Shown here in pieces: positions 31,280 through 42,268 of a DNA stretch of 64,000 bases. The position numbers and the translations under genes were made by a program. Every line of letters begins with the position of its first letter. Position 1 is the stretch's first letter. The notes below the pieces were generated by a model. The model saw only the letters and a list, made by a program, of their open reading frames with translations. It was not told the origin of the DNA and searched no databases. Location: positions 3,782,001 through 3,846,000 of the forward strand of contig JAHRBC010000004.1 in assembly GCA_022702545.1 (NCBI GenBank), read 5' to 3'. This DNA is from Phycomyces nitens (Eukaryota > Mucoromycota > Mucoromycetes > Mucorales > Phycomycetaceae).

Positions 31280-31703
31280 TGACATGGGTGTTGTAGGGTT
31301 TCCAGCTTTGCCCACTTCTCTCCATTTCACGTGACTTTTCCAAGGCCTTCTCTGCTAGAAAGTGTGACGTAGCATCCTGATCAACTTGGCAACGTCACCT
31401 TTCTCCATTTGCAAGTCACCTTATTTCTCATATCCCCCTTTTCCGCACTTCTTTGATTTTCCATAATTGCCACCCTCACTCTCATTTCAAACCCCCTCTA
31501 TCCATTTCTATATTTATCCATTGTACACTATTTTTGTCATCTATCTTCCCTTCCCTTCTCTCCACGTTGCTGTCTGTGTGCACTTATCTTTCTCTTCCTG
31601 TTATCTACCTCTTTACACCCTCTCACACATTGGCACTTCATTTTATTCATACCCCTTCATATCTCTGTCCTTTCTCTCACACTGCTCATTTTATCATATT
31701 ACT
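31280..31703 (+). repeat. LTR fragment (right stack R4), cut by CACTA C
   Basis: Starts TGACATGGGTGTTGTAGG, related to R1: both carry GGTGTTGTAG at the start, a CGTGACGT/CACGTGAC block and TGTGACGTAGC/GTGCTACGTCAC. Ends where CACTGG of CACTA C begins at 31704. Confidence 0.65.
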
Positions 31704-32049
31704 CACTGGAAAAAGTATACAATTTTATGGTGGAGAAATATCTGTAGTATTAAAGTACTATCATCAATTTATTGTTATTTCAATCTATATTTCTCTACCA
31801 TACAAATATAAATGATACTATAGGGAATGACACCTGGTCTATCAGAGAAATAGGTCTTTAGTTCCGCTTGAAAAACCTTTGATACCCCCCAACTTTTCTG
31901 TTATTAAAGAGGTCTAGTTTATTTTATATTTCGTGTCAAGTAAGCCTATTATTTATTGTATTTTGTGCCATATAAAGCTAATCGCGATATCGCAATTTAC
32001 AATCTATTCATATCCTTTACTTTTAACCTCAGTAACTCATCTCTTTAGG

Positions 32050-32153
32050 CTGAAAAGCAAAGGGAAATAGTGTCTTTGGACTGAAAAGCAAAGGGAAATA
32101 ATGTCTTTAGACTGAAAAGCAAAGGGAAATAATGTCTTTTAGACTGAAAAGCA
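32050..32153. repeat. Tandem repeat, 31-32 bp unit, 3.3 copies, subterminal in CACTA C
   Basis: Units begin CTGAAAAGCAAAGGGAAATA at 32050, 32081 and 32112, with a partial unit at 32144. About 350 bp inside the element end, a position where En/Spm-type accessory proteins bind; binding here is inference. Confidence 0.85.
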
Positions 32154-33259
32154 CCATATCAAACGTTTACATACAAGCCTCATTTCTTGATTTTTAAAAA
32201 ATAAATCATTTTTTATTTATTTTTTATTTATTTAATATATATATTTCTAGATGAATACTCTAATCATATAATAATAATAAATATGCTATTTCTAGAGTAT
32301 TGTTTGATATTTTGCATCTAGCAAGACCAACAAGTTCCTACCTGATAGATATTGGGTACTGTCTTGGAGGAGAATGGTGCTATTTAATAGTAATAGGAGC
32401 AAAGATTAATTAAATAATCGTAATGGATCAAATTATTTGCTGTTGTACTTACAATGTTGATATCATGAGTAGATGAACTACTTGATAGATTCATGAGAAT
32501 ATATCAGCATATTAGCTGTCAGTTGAGATTGTCTAAGAATTGTAAAGTTATTAGTATTCTGGATATTCATATATACTATATTATCAGTGGTTTCCTTACC
32601 TGTGTGATTGTTTGTTCAGGCATGTGGATGAGATTCTTAATATATCTAATAGAGAATAGAACATAGTTATATATGTATAACTAAAAAGATATATATGATT
32701 TGTAATAATATAATAGCTTACCATGATGTTTGGTTACAAGATTGAGTGACATGCAAAGCCATGATGACTAGAGACATCAAGTCATTAGTAAAGAGAAGCT
32801 TCAAGCAAATATTATTTTAAATTATTAAACCATGTAAAATGACCAAAGAGGAGAAGCTTGTTGATGATCTGTAAAGATAATGGCAAAATCATTAAGTAAT
32901 TGCATAAAATAATAAGAATAAAATAATTACTGGTATGTGTATGAGAGCAAGAGGCAAAAGAGAAAGAACAAAAAATAATTTGTGTTCCAAGGTGGTTTAC
33001 CCCTAAAAAAAGTGTAGTCTCTAAAATCAATAATCCCAAAAACATAATATAATCATCATTTTCATTTTACAGTTAGACGCTTTATTTAATCAATAAAAGA
33101 CACTAATTAGTTTTAAGCAAGTCATTATAAAATATGATTATATATTGTAGAATAAACATCCATAATAGTTCATTATACTTCTTTACTTGTAAGAAACATT
33201 ATAATATCATAAAGATAAAATATTAATGATTGTCATTTAAACATTTATTCATATAGAAA

Positions 33260-34573
33260 ATGAACAACTTTGACATCTCCAAAATCTCTACCAGTAGTCC
33301 TATCTATGCATCTATTATGCATAGTGCTATGGCTAATATCCAGAACAGTGAAATTATCACTGCATCTACTTTGGCCACTGTAACGGCAGAAGAGACATCC
33401 AATTACCAGGATGATAATGAAATCCGTAGCTTGCTAAACTCGGAAAATATCAAGATGGATTCTCTTGAAAATCAAAACAAGACAATTGCAAGTGAAGTTG
33501 GTGATTGCAAGACATCAATTTCGCAGCTTGAGAAGGTCATTGATAGACTTGTCACTGGCCAGGTCAGCATCAAGGATATTTTGTCTGGTGAAAATACTCC
33601 TGCAAGAACAATTGCAGTGGCCAGTTTGGTATCTTGGGGTGAGGAACCCTATGTTGTTAGAAAGAGATATCCAAAGATCTCAGTAAGTCTTGACTAGACA
33701 TAAAATCAATAAGAAGAGTATCTAAAACCAATTTATAGAAATTAATCAATGGCTATATCAAGCACTCAAACTTCACCAGTGACAACCCTGTCAAGATAAT
33801 GGAGAATGATGCCAAGCAAGGGTAGTCCTTGACTAGCTACTACAACAGTAGCTATAACAATACACTGGCCATAAGGCTGATCACCTACTTGGGAAGACAA
33901 GAGGCAGGAAAGGCGATCCTTTTGAATGATCTTGCCAAAATGATAAAAAACCATTTTGTCAACCAGGTGCGCCAGCTCCAGCAAACCCCAGAGGCTGCAG
34001 ACAGAAAAAGACTTGCATACAGAAGACGACAGTGAACTGTTATGATAAGTTTATATTTTAATTGATATAAAACTGTTATTTTCTTACACACTTTATATAC
34101 AGATTCTTCATCACCGAATCAAGGCATACAACAAGTACAGAGACCAGATTGATAGAGAGATAGGCAGAAAAAATTGCAACCATGCTCTCCAAAAGGAAAC
34201 CATGTCTGAAGATGAGACTGATGGAGAAGATAAGGTAAAGACCTTTTGCCCTAGCTGGAGAAGTGACGAGATAATTATTTTAGCATAGTTTTTCATATTA
34301 AAATTCTATATCTTTTATTGATACACCTTATTATATTCAATAGCTCCAGACTTTTATAGATCTTGTTGATGATTTTGCTTCCCAGTTACTAAAGAAAAAG
34401 GGAAGCTCCATTTTGAAACGCGTCCGAATAGTTTGTCAAAAGGATGTGCCAAAGGATTTAGCAGTCCCATTAGCTGCATGCACTGCAAAAATACCCCCAA
34501 TTCCCATATGTGTAGTTGATACAGAAGATATGAGATATAAAGGTCAATTTTCTAGCTCAGGCCCTTTTTTGTG
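33260..34573 (+). pseudogene. CACTA partner protein, element C, decayed
   Basis: Exon 1 33260-33682 (MNNFDISKIS..., coiled-coil-like) with a GTAAGT donor. Exon 2 resembles the conserved central block but has TAG where relatives have the Trp of RWNTD. Exon 3 carries the ALQKETMSEDETDGED segment ending WRSDE, where the donor GT is AT (34271-34272). Exon 4 has FIDLVDDFASQLL, equivalent to FNRFIQVVDRFV in D. Clearly the same family as 7737-8919, with at least two disabling changes. Confidence 0.7.
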
Positions 34574-34732
34574 AGTTAAGAGAAAAAATCGTATTTTTGA
34601 TAGATTTTATTGGTTGTAGAGAATAGTATAGCATGAAAAATAAATATTAAACTCAAATCATATCAAATAAACTATACCTGAATATATCTTCTTTACTGTT
34701 AAACCAAAACATTTTAAATTATTTATTAAACA

Positions 34733-37638
34733 ATAGCTCCTATCCGTAAATCTACCAGAACAAAAGAATGCAGATGTTCTATTTGCAAGAACAAAGAGGG
34801 AGGATTTGATTTTCTCACTGTTCAAACATTTAAGCGTCATATGCTTAAAGAAGATGCCAAAAACAGTTTTTTCAGTGGCAGATGTAAGATATATTTTATA
34901 TTTGAATTTGTAAATTATTTAATTAATAATAAATATGTTTTTGAATTAAATAGCAATGGAAATTGTTGATGAAGAAGAGCAATACTTTGAGGCTGTAGAC
35001 AATGTAGAGGCTATGGATTTTGAGTCTGGTGGTAAGGATTTCTTAAAATTTTATTGTTTTTTTATTAAACCAATGTTGTTACACTTGGGCAGACTTGGAA
35101 AACGATATTGAAGGACATGAGGGGGTACAAGAACCCATTAGAAACCTACCTCTTTCTGAATCTGACGTCATTTTTGGTGCAGAGGATGAATGCAGCTCGT
35201 TTGGTAACTCTGACTCTGACTCTGATAACGAAAGTGAAGATGAGATGCTTGATAATGAAGGTTTGTGTAGTACCTGAGATGCTAATACACCCATCTATAT
35301 AGATTGTATATTAATGAGGTGTTTTGTGTTAATATTTTTCAGAATTCAACTCAGAATTGAGTTTCATTCACGGCTTTGTGGTCAAGGCTCTTGCCCTGTT
35401 CATTTCCTTTTACGTTGTCAATGAAGGTGCAATTATCTTGATTGCAATCATAAACAAGATCTTGGATTTTTTTGGCGATTCTTTCCGAGTCCCATCAAGT
35501 ATCTCTGGTCTCAAAAGCATGGCAGGAATGAACACCTTGACAAAGGGAATCAAAAAATATGTTGCATGTGGTGAATGTCACAGTATTTATGAGAACAATG
35601 ATGCACCTCTTTTCTATACCTTTGACAAGTTTGGAAACAGTGCCTTGTGTGGCCATAGCTTGTTCAAGTCCAGTTCGTCCACAATCCCAAAGAAGTCATA
35701 TGTGTACCAGTCAATCAAACACTCTCTGCAGACTCTCTTTTCTTGGCCCGATTTCGAAACCCAAATCAACTCTTGGAATCGTGGTCCCAAAGTGGAAAAG
35801 ACAATGTTTGATGTGTATGATGGTGCGATGTGGAACAGTGTTAAAGATATCAATGGCAACCTCTTTGTTGATGACAGCCGCTCTCTAATGTTAACACTGA
35901 ATATTGACTGGTTTCAGCCATTTGATGGTGTCTCATATTCGTGTGGTGTCATTTATTTGGCAGTAAACAATCTTCCTTGCGATGTCAGGTTTAAAAAGGA
36001 GAATTTCATCCTCGTTGGATTAATTCTAGGGCCAAAAGAAGCAAAGACGTCTGAAATCAATAACTATCTCAGACCTCTTGTTGATGAATTGGAAGATCTG
36101 TACATTGGTATCAAGGTCAAGATGTACCAATGTCTATCTGGTGTGAGAATCCGCACTGCTCTCTTTGTTGTTGCTTGTGACATCCCCACTGCAAGAAAAG
36201 TATGTGGATTCACATCCCATACCAGTACCAATGCCTGTCATAAATGCAATTGTCAATTCTCTCGGTTAGCTGGAACGAGCTCTGTTAATTATTCTGGATT
36301 TGATTCTTCAAAGTGGCTCCTTTGCACTAGAGATAATAATCGTAAGGATGCTGAGGTCTGGAGAAATGCAGCCACTCAAGCTGAGAGGCAGCGCCTTGAA
36401 GATGCCAGTGGTGTTTGCTGGTCCGAACTGCATCGTCTCTAGTACTTTGACGTTATCCGCTGCACAATTATTGATCCAATGCACAATCTTTTCTTAGGCA
36501 CTGCCAAGAGAATGATGGAGAGATGGGTTGCAGATGGTCTAATTGACAGTAGGAAACTCGTTGCCATGCAGAAGATGGTAGAGAAAATGGAGTTGCCAGC
36601 TGACTATACAGCACTAAAGACAAAGATTGGGAAGGGGTTCCCATTCATAAAGGCTGACAAGTGGAAGTCGTGGTGTTGAAGAATGTGCTGCCACTGCCAA
36701 TGTTCAAAAACTGGATGTTTTTTGTCAATGCTTGCCATTGTCTGACAAAGCCAAGTATCTCTGAGGACAATATTAAAGATGCACATAACAATCTAGAGCA
36801 GTTTGGTAAAGGTTGTGAGCAAATGTATGAGCCTGACCTCCTCTCTCCCAACATGCATTTACATCTTCACCTTCGTGAAACCATCCTGGACTTTGGGCCA
36901 GTTTACAGCTACTGGCTTTTTGGTTTTGAGAGGTACAACAGTATCCTCAAGAATATCAATACCAACAGGAAAAGTGGATTCAAGGCCACATATATGAGAA
37001 GCTTTGTTGAGGACACAAGAAAGGGAGATTTTGTTCACAGTTTCCTAAGCACACCAAGTGGACAATATTTCTCAGATGTATTTAGCAAGTTGACTATCAG
37101 TCCACACATTGCTACCACCCCAATTCCATACTTTGACATATCTGCCTTCTCATTGCCTGACTTCCTTGAATTAGCAGAGAACTCACTGATGACAATCCAT
37201 GGTAATGAGCCTTTGCCGCCCTCAACTCTGCCATTGAAAAAAAAACCAATGAGCATGATGCCTAGACTTGAATATGATTGTCTAGTAGAATACTACCAGG
37301 TCATTCACGATGACAAAAATATCAAAAGCTGCAATGACAACATGACTTCCTCTGCTTTTGTCAATGACTGGATCGAAATGCTCAAGTCCATCAGTATCCT
37401 TAGCCAGACATTCAAAGGAAGGAGTGGTAGAAGTTGGCATGGGTCATACATCCAGGCATTGTTTGTTGAGGAAAAGACAGAGGCAGTGTACACGTATGTT
37501 GGAGAGATTCAGTATCTATTTGTTCACACATTTAGTTCTGCTGTTTCTTCTTCGCATCGTGGAAATGCCTACAACAGTCAACACACCTTTGCTTTTGTAA
37601 ACTGGTTCAAGACCACATCAGACACCACCAGAGAGGTT
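34733..37638 (+). pseudogene. CACTA transposase, element C, decayed and 3'-truncated
   Basis: Exons about 34733-34883 (zinc module CRCSICKNKEGG...H), 34954-35031, 35093-35260 (acidic) and 35343-37638. The start codon expected at 34733 is ATA where relative H has ATG. In-frame TAG at 36440-36442 replaces the Gln of LQYFD. A short deletion near 36676 removes residues equivalent to LVYSPVA and shifts the frame. The catalytic motifs LNIDWFQPF, VACDIPTARK and GFERYNS are still readable. It ends about 50 residues early where an LTR starts. Confidence 0.85.
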
Positions 37639-38256
37639 TGTTGTGGGTAGAGTAAAAATAGGAAAGATACAAAAGAATTCGTGAGAACTTGTGTAGGGTG
37701 TTTATTCAAAAGAAAAAGGTTATGTTTCTACACAGAACTAATTACTGATATTTATATGTTTTCTGATTTATAATTCAGTATATGCTTTGGTAATATTTAT
37801 CACAATGAGTCATCTTCCAGGAGTATTGTCTTTCTGGAAAGATCTAGAGAAACCTATTGATATGATACTTCTCCAGTCAGATCAGCCAGAGAGCTTTGGT
37901 AAAGAAGAGCATTTATGCTATTGGTAATATTTTAATATTCCGACCCAGATACTTGGGTAATGTTTTAGAATTATTAATTCATTGTAGTTATAGTCTCTCA
38001 ATCAAGTATTCATATAATAAACGAAATATGTAGATGGAATATGATGATGCCATTAGATAAATATGTGTATATCTGTATATCCCATATTATGGTGATAACA
38101 ATAATAATAATAAATAATAATCAATTATGTGTATGATGATCTGTGTATTAGATAATCTCATAAAGGCAGATCCGTTTGACTGGAATAGCTGAGGATATTA
38201 TTTTATCTTTCAGTCTTACTCTCAGATTCAGCAGTGATCAATACTCATTTACAACA
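37639..38256 (+). repeat. Solo LTR (618 bp) on a junction between CACTA C and F, no target duplication
   Basis: TGTTGTGGGTAGAG ... ACTCATTTACAACA. Same family and length as 57532-58149, which does have a 5-bp duplication. Here the flanks AGGTT and GTGTT differ, and two unrelated truncated transposases abut it. No coding sequence. Confidence 0.85.
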
Positions 38257-40721
38257 GTGTTGGTGTTAGTGTTGGTATGGGTGTGGGTGTGGGTGTGGGT
38301 GTGGGGGGAGGGATAGAGGCAGAGGTGGAGGCAGAGAGGAGGTTTGAAAAGAGAGGAGTGAAGATGTCTTGGCTTGGAGATTGTAGAACAGCATTGACAT
38401 AATCATTCTTGAATACGTCCTGGACAAATTTCCTCATGTAGGTTGCCTCAAACCCATTCTTTCTATTCGTGCTCACATTCTTTAGCAATCCGTTATACCT
38501 CTCAAACCCAAAGAGCCAATAGCCGTACACCAGTCCAAAATTATTGATAGTCTTATGAAGATGGAGGTGCAGGTGCATGTTGCAGGTGAGAAGACTTAGA
38601 GGGTAAAGGCGCTCGCACTCTTGGCAGAATTACTGAAGGTGGTGATGGGCATCGTCAACATCCTGGAAGGACACAGATGGCTTGATAATCAGGCAGCAGG
38701 CATCCACAAAGTTCATCCAACTGTTAAACTTTTGACGCAGGAGAATGAGCTTCAACACAACAGGCAAATATACCAGCACCCAAGATTTCCACTTGTCTGC
38801 TTTCATGAATGGAAATCCCCTGGCAATCTTTGTCTTTAGTGAACTGTAATCACTTGGCAGCTCCATGGTGTCTGCTATCTCCTGCATCACAAGAAGATTG
38901 TCATTGGACAAATCACCACCAGAGATCCGGTTTTCTATCATTCTCTTGGTGGTTCCCAGGAAGAGGTTGTGCATGGGGTCCACCACAGTTGCACGAACAA
39001 GATCAAGATACTGGAGGCAGTGAAGCTCTGACCATTGTACACCATTCTCAACTTCAAGTCCATGCCTTTCGGAAATTGTCTGGGCATCTTTCCAAAGTGT
39101 TGCATGGTGTCTGTTGTCAACTGATGTCCGAAGAGACCATTGTGAATAGTCAAATCCACAGAAATCCACCTGGTTTGACCCCTCTAAACGAGAGAACTGA
39201 CGATTGCACTTGTAGCATGCATTGGTGCTGTTGTGTGCCATAAACCCACTCGTCTTCCTTGCAGCTGGGATATCACATGCCACCATCAACAATGCACCAT
39301 GGATATTGACACCAGACGGGCACTCAAAGGTTGGGATCCTTATTCCAACAAACAACTGCTCCAGTTCATCGACCAACAGCTTGAGATAACTGTTGATCTC
39401 ATCTGTCTTTGGCTCCTTGGGTCCAGGTATCAGACCGACGAGAATGGTATTTTCGGCCTTGAACCTTTCCTCCCTAGGCAAATTATTGATTACAAGATAG
39501 ATGACACCACAAGAAGAGCTGATTCCATCAAAGGGCTGGAACCAGTCAATGTTCAGTGTCAGCATCAAAGAATGTGGATCTGCAATGAACGAAACACCAC
39601 CCATGTCCTGGAGACCCTTCCACATTGCACCATTGTAGATATTGCACATGGTGTCTACAACTTTTAGCTCCTGGTTCCAGTGATGAATCTTGGTCTCAAA
39701 ATCTGGGTGGAGGAAAAAGACTCTCAATACCTGCTTGACAGACTGATAGACGTACAATCTCTTGGCAACCAAAGCACCAGATGATGATTGCTTCATCAAT
39801 TGACAACCACATACAGATTGGGAACCAAGCTTAACAGAATCGCACCGAAGTGGAGCAGACCCAGCTTCCTCATACACCGTATGGCAATCCTGGCACACAA
39901 CAAATCTCTTTACACCCTTGGTCAAGGCAGTGAAACCTGTCATGCTTTGGAGACCAGAAAGGCTTGAGGGCAATTGGAAGTCCTGTCCGTAAATTGTCAA
40001 GAGTTTGTTGATGAACTCAATCAAGACAACAGCACCCTTATTGACCACATAATGGGATGCAAACAGAACAACAAAAATGACAATTGCTCTGTGCACTGGG
40101 TTTTTGGGCATACCAGGAGTAGCAAAAGGGTCTATTATTTAAAAAGGAAAATTATTAACACTCAATTTTTGCTTGCTTTTGTATTATAGCTATTCAATAC
40201 TGACCTTCACTATCAAACTCCTCAACCTCAATCTCCTCAACATCGGCTTCATCATCACTGTCATTGTCAGAGTCGTTGGTGATTTTGGCACCATTGCCAT
40301 TGACCTCATTGTCAAGTTGATCGGCATCAACCATTTGGTCATAATCCCCAAAAGGTAAGCTGGGCTGACTGTCAACTGCCACGGATTTGGATTCAATAAT
40401 TGGCATTGCTGCAAATATGGGTTAGATTAGTTTATTACTCTGCACTGGTTTTCAAATAAATATATTTTACCCTCAATGTCCAAATCCATCATATCACTTT
40501 GTGTGCCTGAGTTCGATTGAAAAATACAAGTTATTATTGTGCAGTAAATGAAAATTAATACTAGTATACATACTGCTCTCAAATTTGCCAGTTTCTTCAG
40601 TTCTTGCTCTCTTACTATGGCGTTGGTAAGTGCGCTTGGATACAATAGTGAATCCTTGCTGGTTATTGCTGCATTTGTTGCAGTAACAGGCAGTAGTGTT
40701 TTGTGTGGAAATAGAAGACAT
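38257..40721 (-). pseudogene. CACTA transposase, element F, 3'-truncated with one stop
   Basis: Exons 40574-40721, 40471-40506, 40205-40408 and 40131 down to 38257. Exon lengths 148, 36 and 204 equal those of D. TAA at about 38627-38629 interrupts the core after HHHLQ. The C-terminal 180 or so residues are missing and the frame ends in a Pro-Thr repeat encoded by a (GGGTGT)n tract. Motifs LNIDWFQPF, VACDIPAARK and GFERYNG are present. Confidence 0.85.
38265..38320. repeat. G-rich hexamer tract (GGGTGT)n
   Basis: About five GGGTGT units followed by a G6 run. Encodes the Pro-Thr repeat of transposase F on minus. On plus it could form a G-quadruplex. Confidence 0.7.
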
Positions 40722-40961
40722 AGTTTATATTATTTGATTGTGAGATAAAAAAGGAAACAAGTGCTACATATTTTTATTTGCTGTCATTTTATAGACAAGA
40801 AAAAGGCTATTGTTCTTTGATCCTTTGCCCAAACCAATAGGATGCATCAAAATTATACTTTTTATTTTTTTAAAAAAATGTCTGAGATGAAAAAAAGCTC
40901 TATGTTTCTAGTACCCATCTGCACCATTTATACTAGGTAAAATTGAGGGGTTTTTCCAGTG

Positions 40962-42268
40962 ATCCCTGTGAAATCACCCTAAATGTACCCATCCAAGTAG
41001 CCAGGAAACTGAGACCCAACAACATGTACATCACAACCAGCAACCCAGGCCAAGATCTGTGCCTACTTGGAATGACTTGGTTCTGAACATATGGTGTTCA
41101 TCTTAAACCAAAGGAAGGTCTGATTGTGATTCTGGTAAAGCATGGAACAGGCTTTGTGGAATTTCAGGGGGAAAACTCAACACCCAATCCCACACCAGCT
41201 CTAATTTACTTGGTTAGCATCAGGTGTGACGAAGTAAATAATGGCACACAAGGAATTGAACTCTTGGACTATGATGAAGAGGTACTCTCCCAAGACTCCT
41301 GTCAAGATACCCCTGAACCACAAGAAATATCAAAGTTCATCCAAGAGCACCAAGACAGTTTTGCCGAGAACTCTGGGCTAGGTCTAGTCAACATCCTCGA
41401 TCATGAGATCCCTACCAGTTCTGATCACCCCATTTGCTCTCGTTTGTATAGGCTCACCTGGGAAGAGGAGGAGTTGTTGAGATAGGAAATTGACTAACTA
41501 TTGAAACTAGGACTCATCCAACCGTCCAAGGGCCTTTGGACGTCACCAGTTTTCTTTGTGAGAAAACAAGATAGTACTCTTTGTCTTGTTGTGGACTACC
41601 GGCGACTAAACCAGATCACAATCAAGAATGCTTACCCACTTCCTCATATTGATGATCTCCTTGATTCTCTAGGTGGTGCAGTTTGGTTCTCTACCCTGGA
41701 TGCCACAAGCGGTTTTTGGCAAGTCCCCGTAGCTACGAAGGACATTGAGAAGACAGGATTTGTGACCAGGCAGGGTACTTTCGAGTTTACCGTCATGCCA
41801 TTTGGCCTCATGTCTGCCCCCTCGACTTTTCAACGAACAATGTCCAGCATACTTGGTTCCTATATTGGAGATTTTGCATACATTTTCATTGATGATGTTA
41901 TCGTTTTCTCCAAGACCCTAAAGGAACATGTTCATCACCTGGAGCTCGTCTTCAATGCCTGCAAGGCTGCCAACTTGTGTTTGAAGAGGAGTAAGTGTCT
42001 CTTTGCCCAACACTCCGTGGAGTACCTAGGACATGTTGTCTCAAGTCAAGGCCTGATGCCTTGCAACTGTAATGTTGATAAACTTCTGGCACTGACTGTC
42101 CCATCTACTACAAACGATGTCCACACCTTCCTTGGGATGGCCAGCTACTACCGTCAATTTGTGCCCTCCTACGCCGCCATTACCCAGCCCCTTACTCACC
42201 TCTTGAGGAAAGGCATTCCCTTCGTGTGGTCCAGGGAGCAACAGACATCCTTCGAGTTCTTATGCAAT
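40962..42268 (+). pseudogene. Ty3-type pol fragment (protease end to RNase H start)
   Basis: One frame from 40964 to the CACTA G insertion at 42269, broken by TGA (41084-41086, where the relative has the Arg of WFR) and TAG (41483-41485). The protease tail DLCLLGMTWF matches the gag-pro element protease. RT motifs: VVDYRRLNQ, TLDATSGFWQV, MPFGLMSAPSTFQ, FIDDVIVFSK (catalytic DD), VEYLGHVVS. Cut at its left by CACTA F and at its right by CACTA G. Likely the pol half of the same lineage as 18429-22183. Confidence 0.85.

Larger units (their letters stand above)
31704..37638 (+). mobile_element. CACTA element C, decayed, right end lost
   Basis: Left end CACTGGAAAAAGTATACAA at 31704. Contains a partner-protein pseudogene and a transposase pseudogene, both on plus, unlike the convergent order in B and D. 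It stops abruptly in the transposase C-terminus at an LTR (37639). 31704-33259 has no gene but carries a short tandem repeat. Confidence 0.7.
38257..40961 (-). mobile_element. CACTA element F, partial
   Basis: Right end GGGGTTTTTCCAGTG at 40961 (inverse CACTGGAAAAACCCC), resembling the left end of D. Only the transposase half remains; the rest was lost at the LTR at 37639-38256. Confidence 0.8.

Noticed and set aside
30291..31815. Several open frames in pyrimidine-rich DNA
   Set aside because: Low-complexity Ser/Phe/Leu-rich translations within LTR sequence; no domains or splice logic.
34540..34740. Fusion of partner gene and transposase in element C through a GT...AG intron
   Set aside because: The frame does join, but relative H has ATG at the exact position of ATA here, so loss of the start codon is simpler.
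38265..38320. Telomere-like repeat
   Set aside because: The unit GGGTGT is not a fungal telomere repeat such as TTAGGG, and it encodes part of a transposase.
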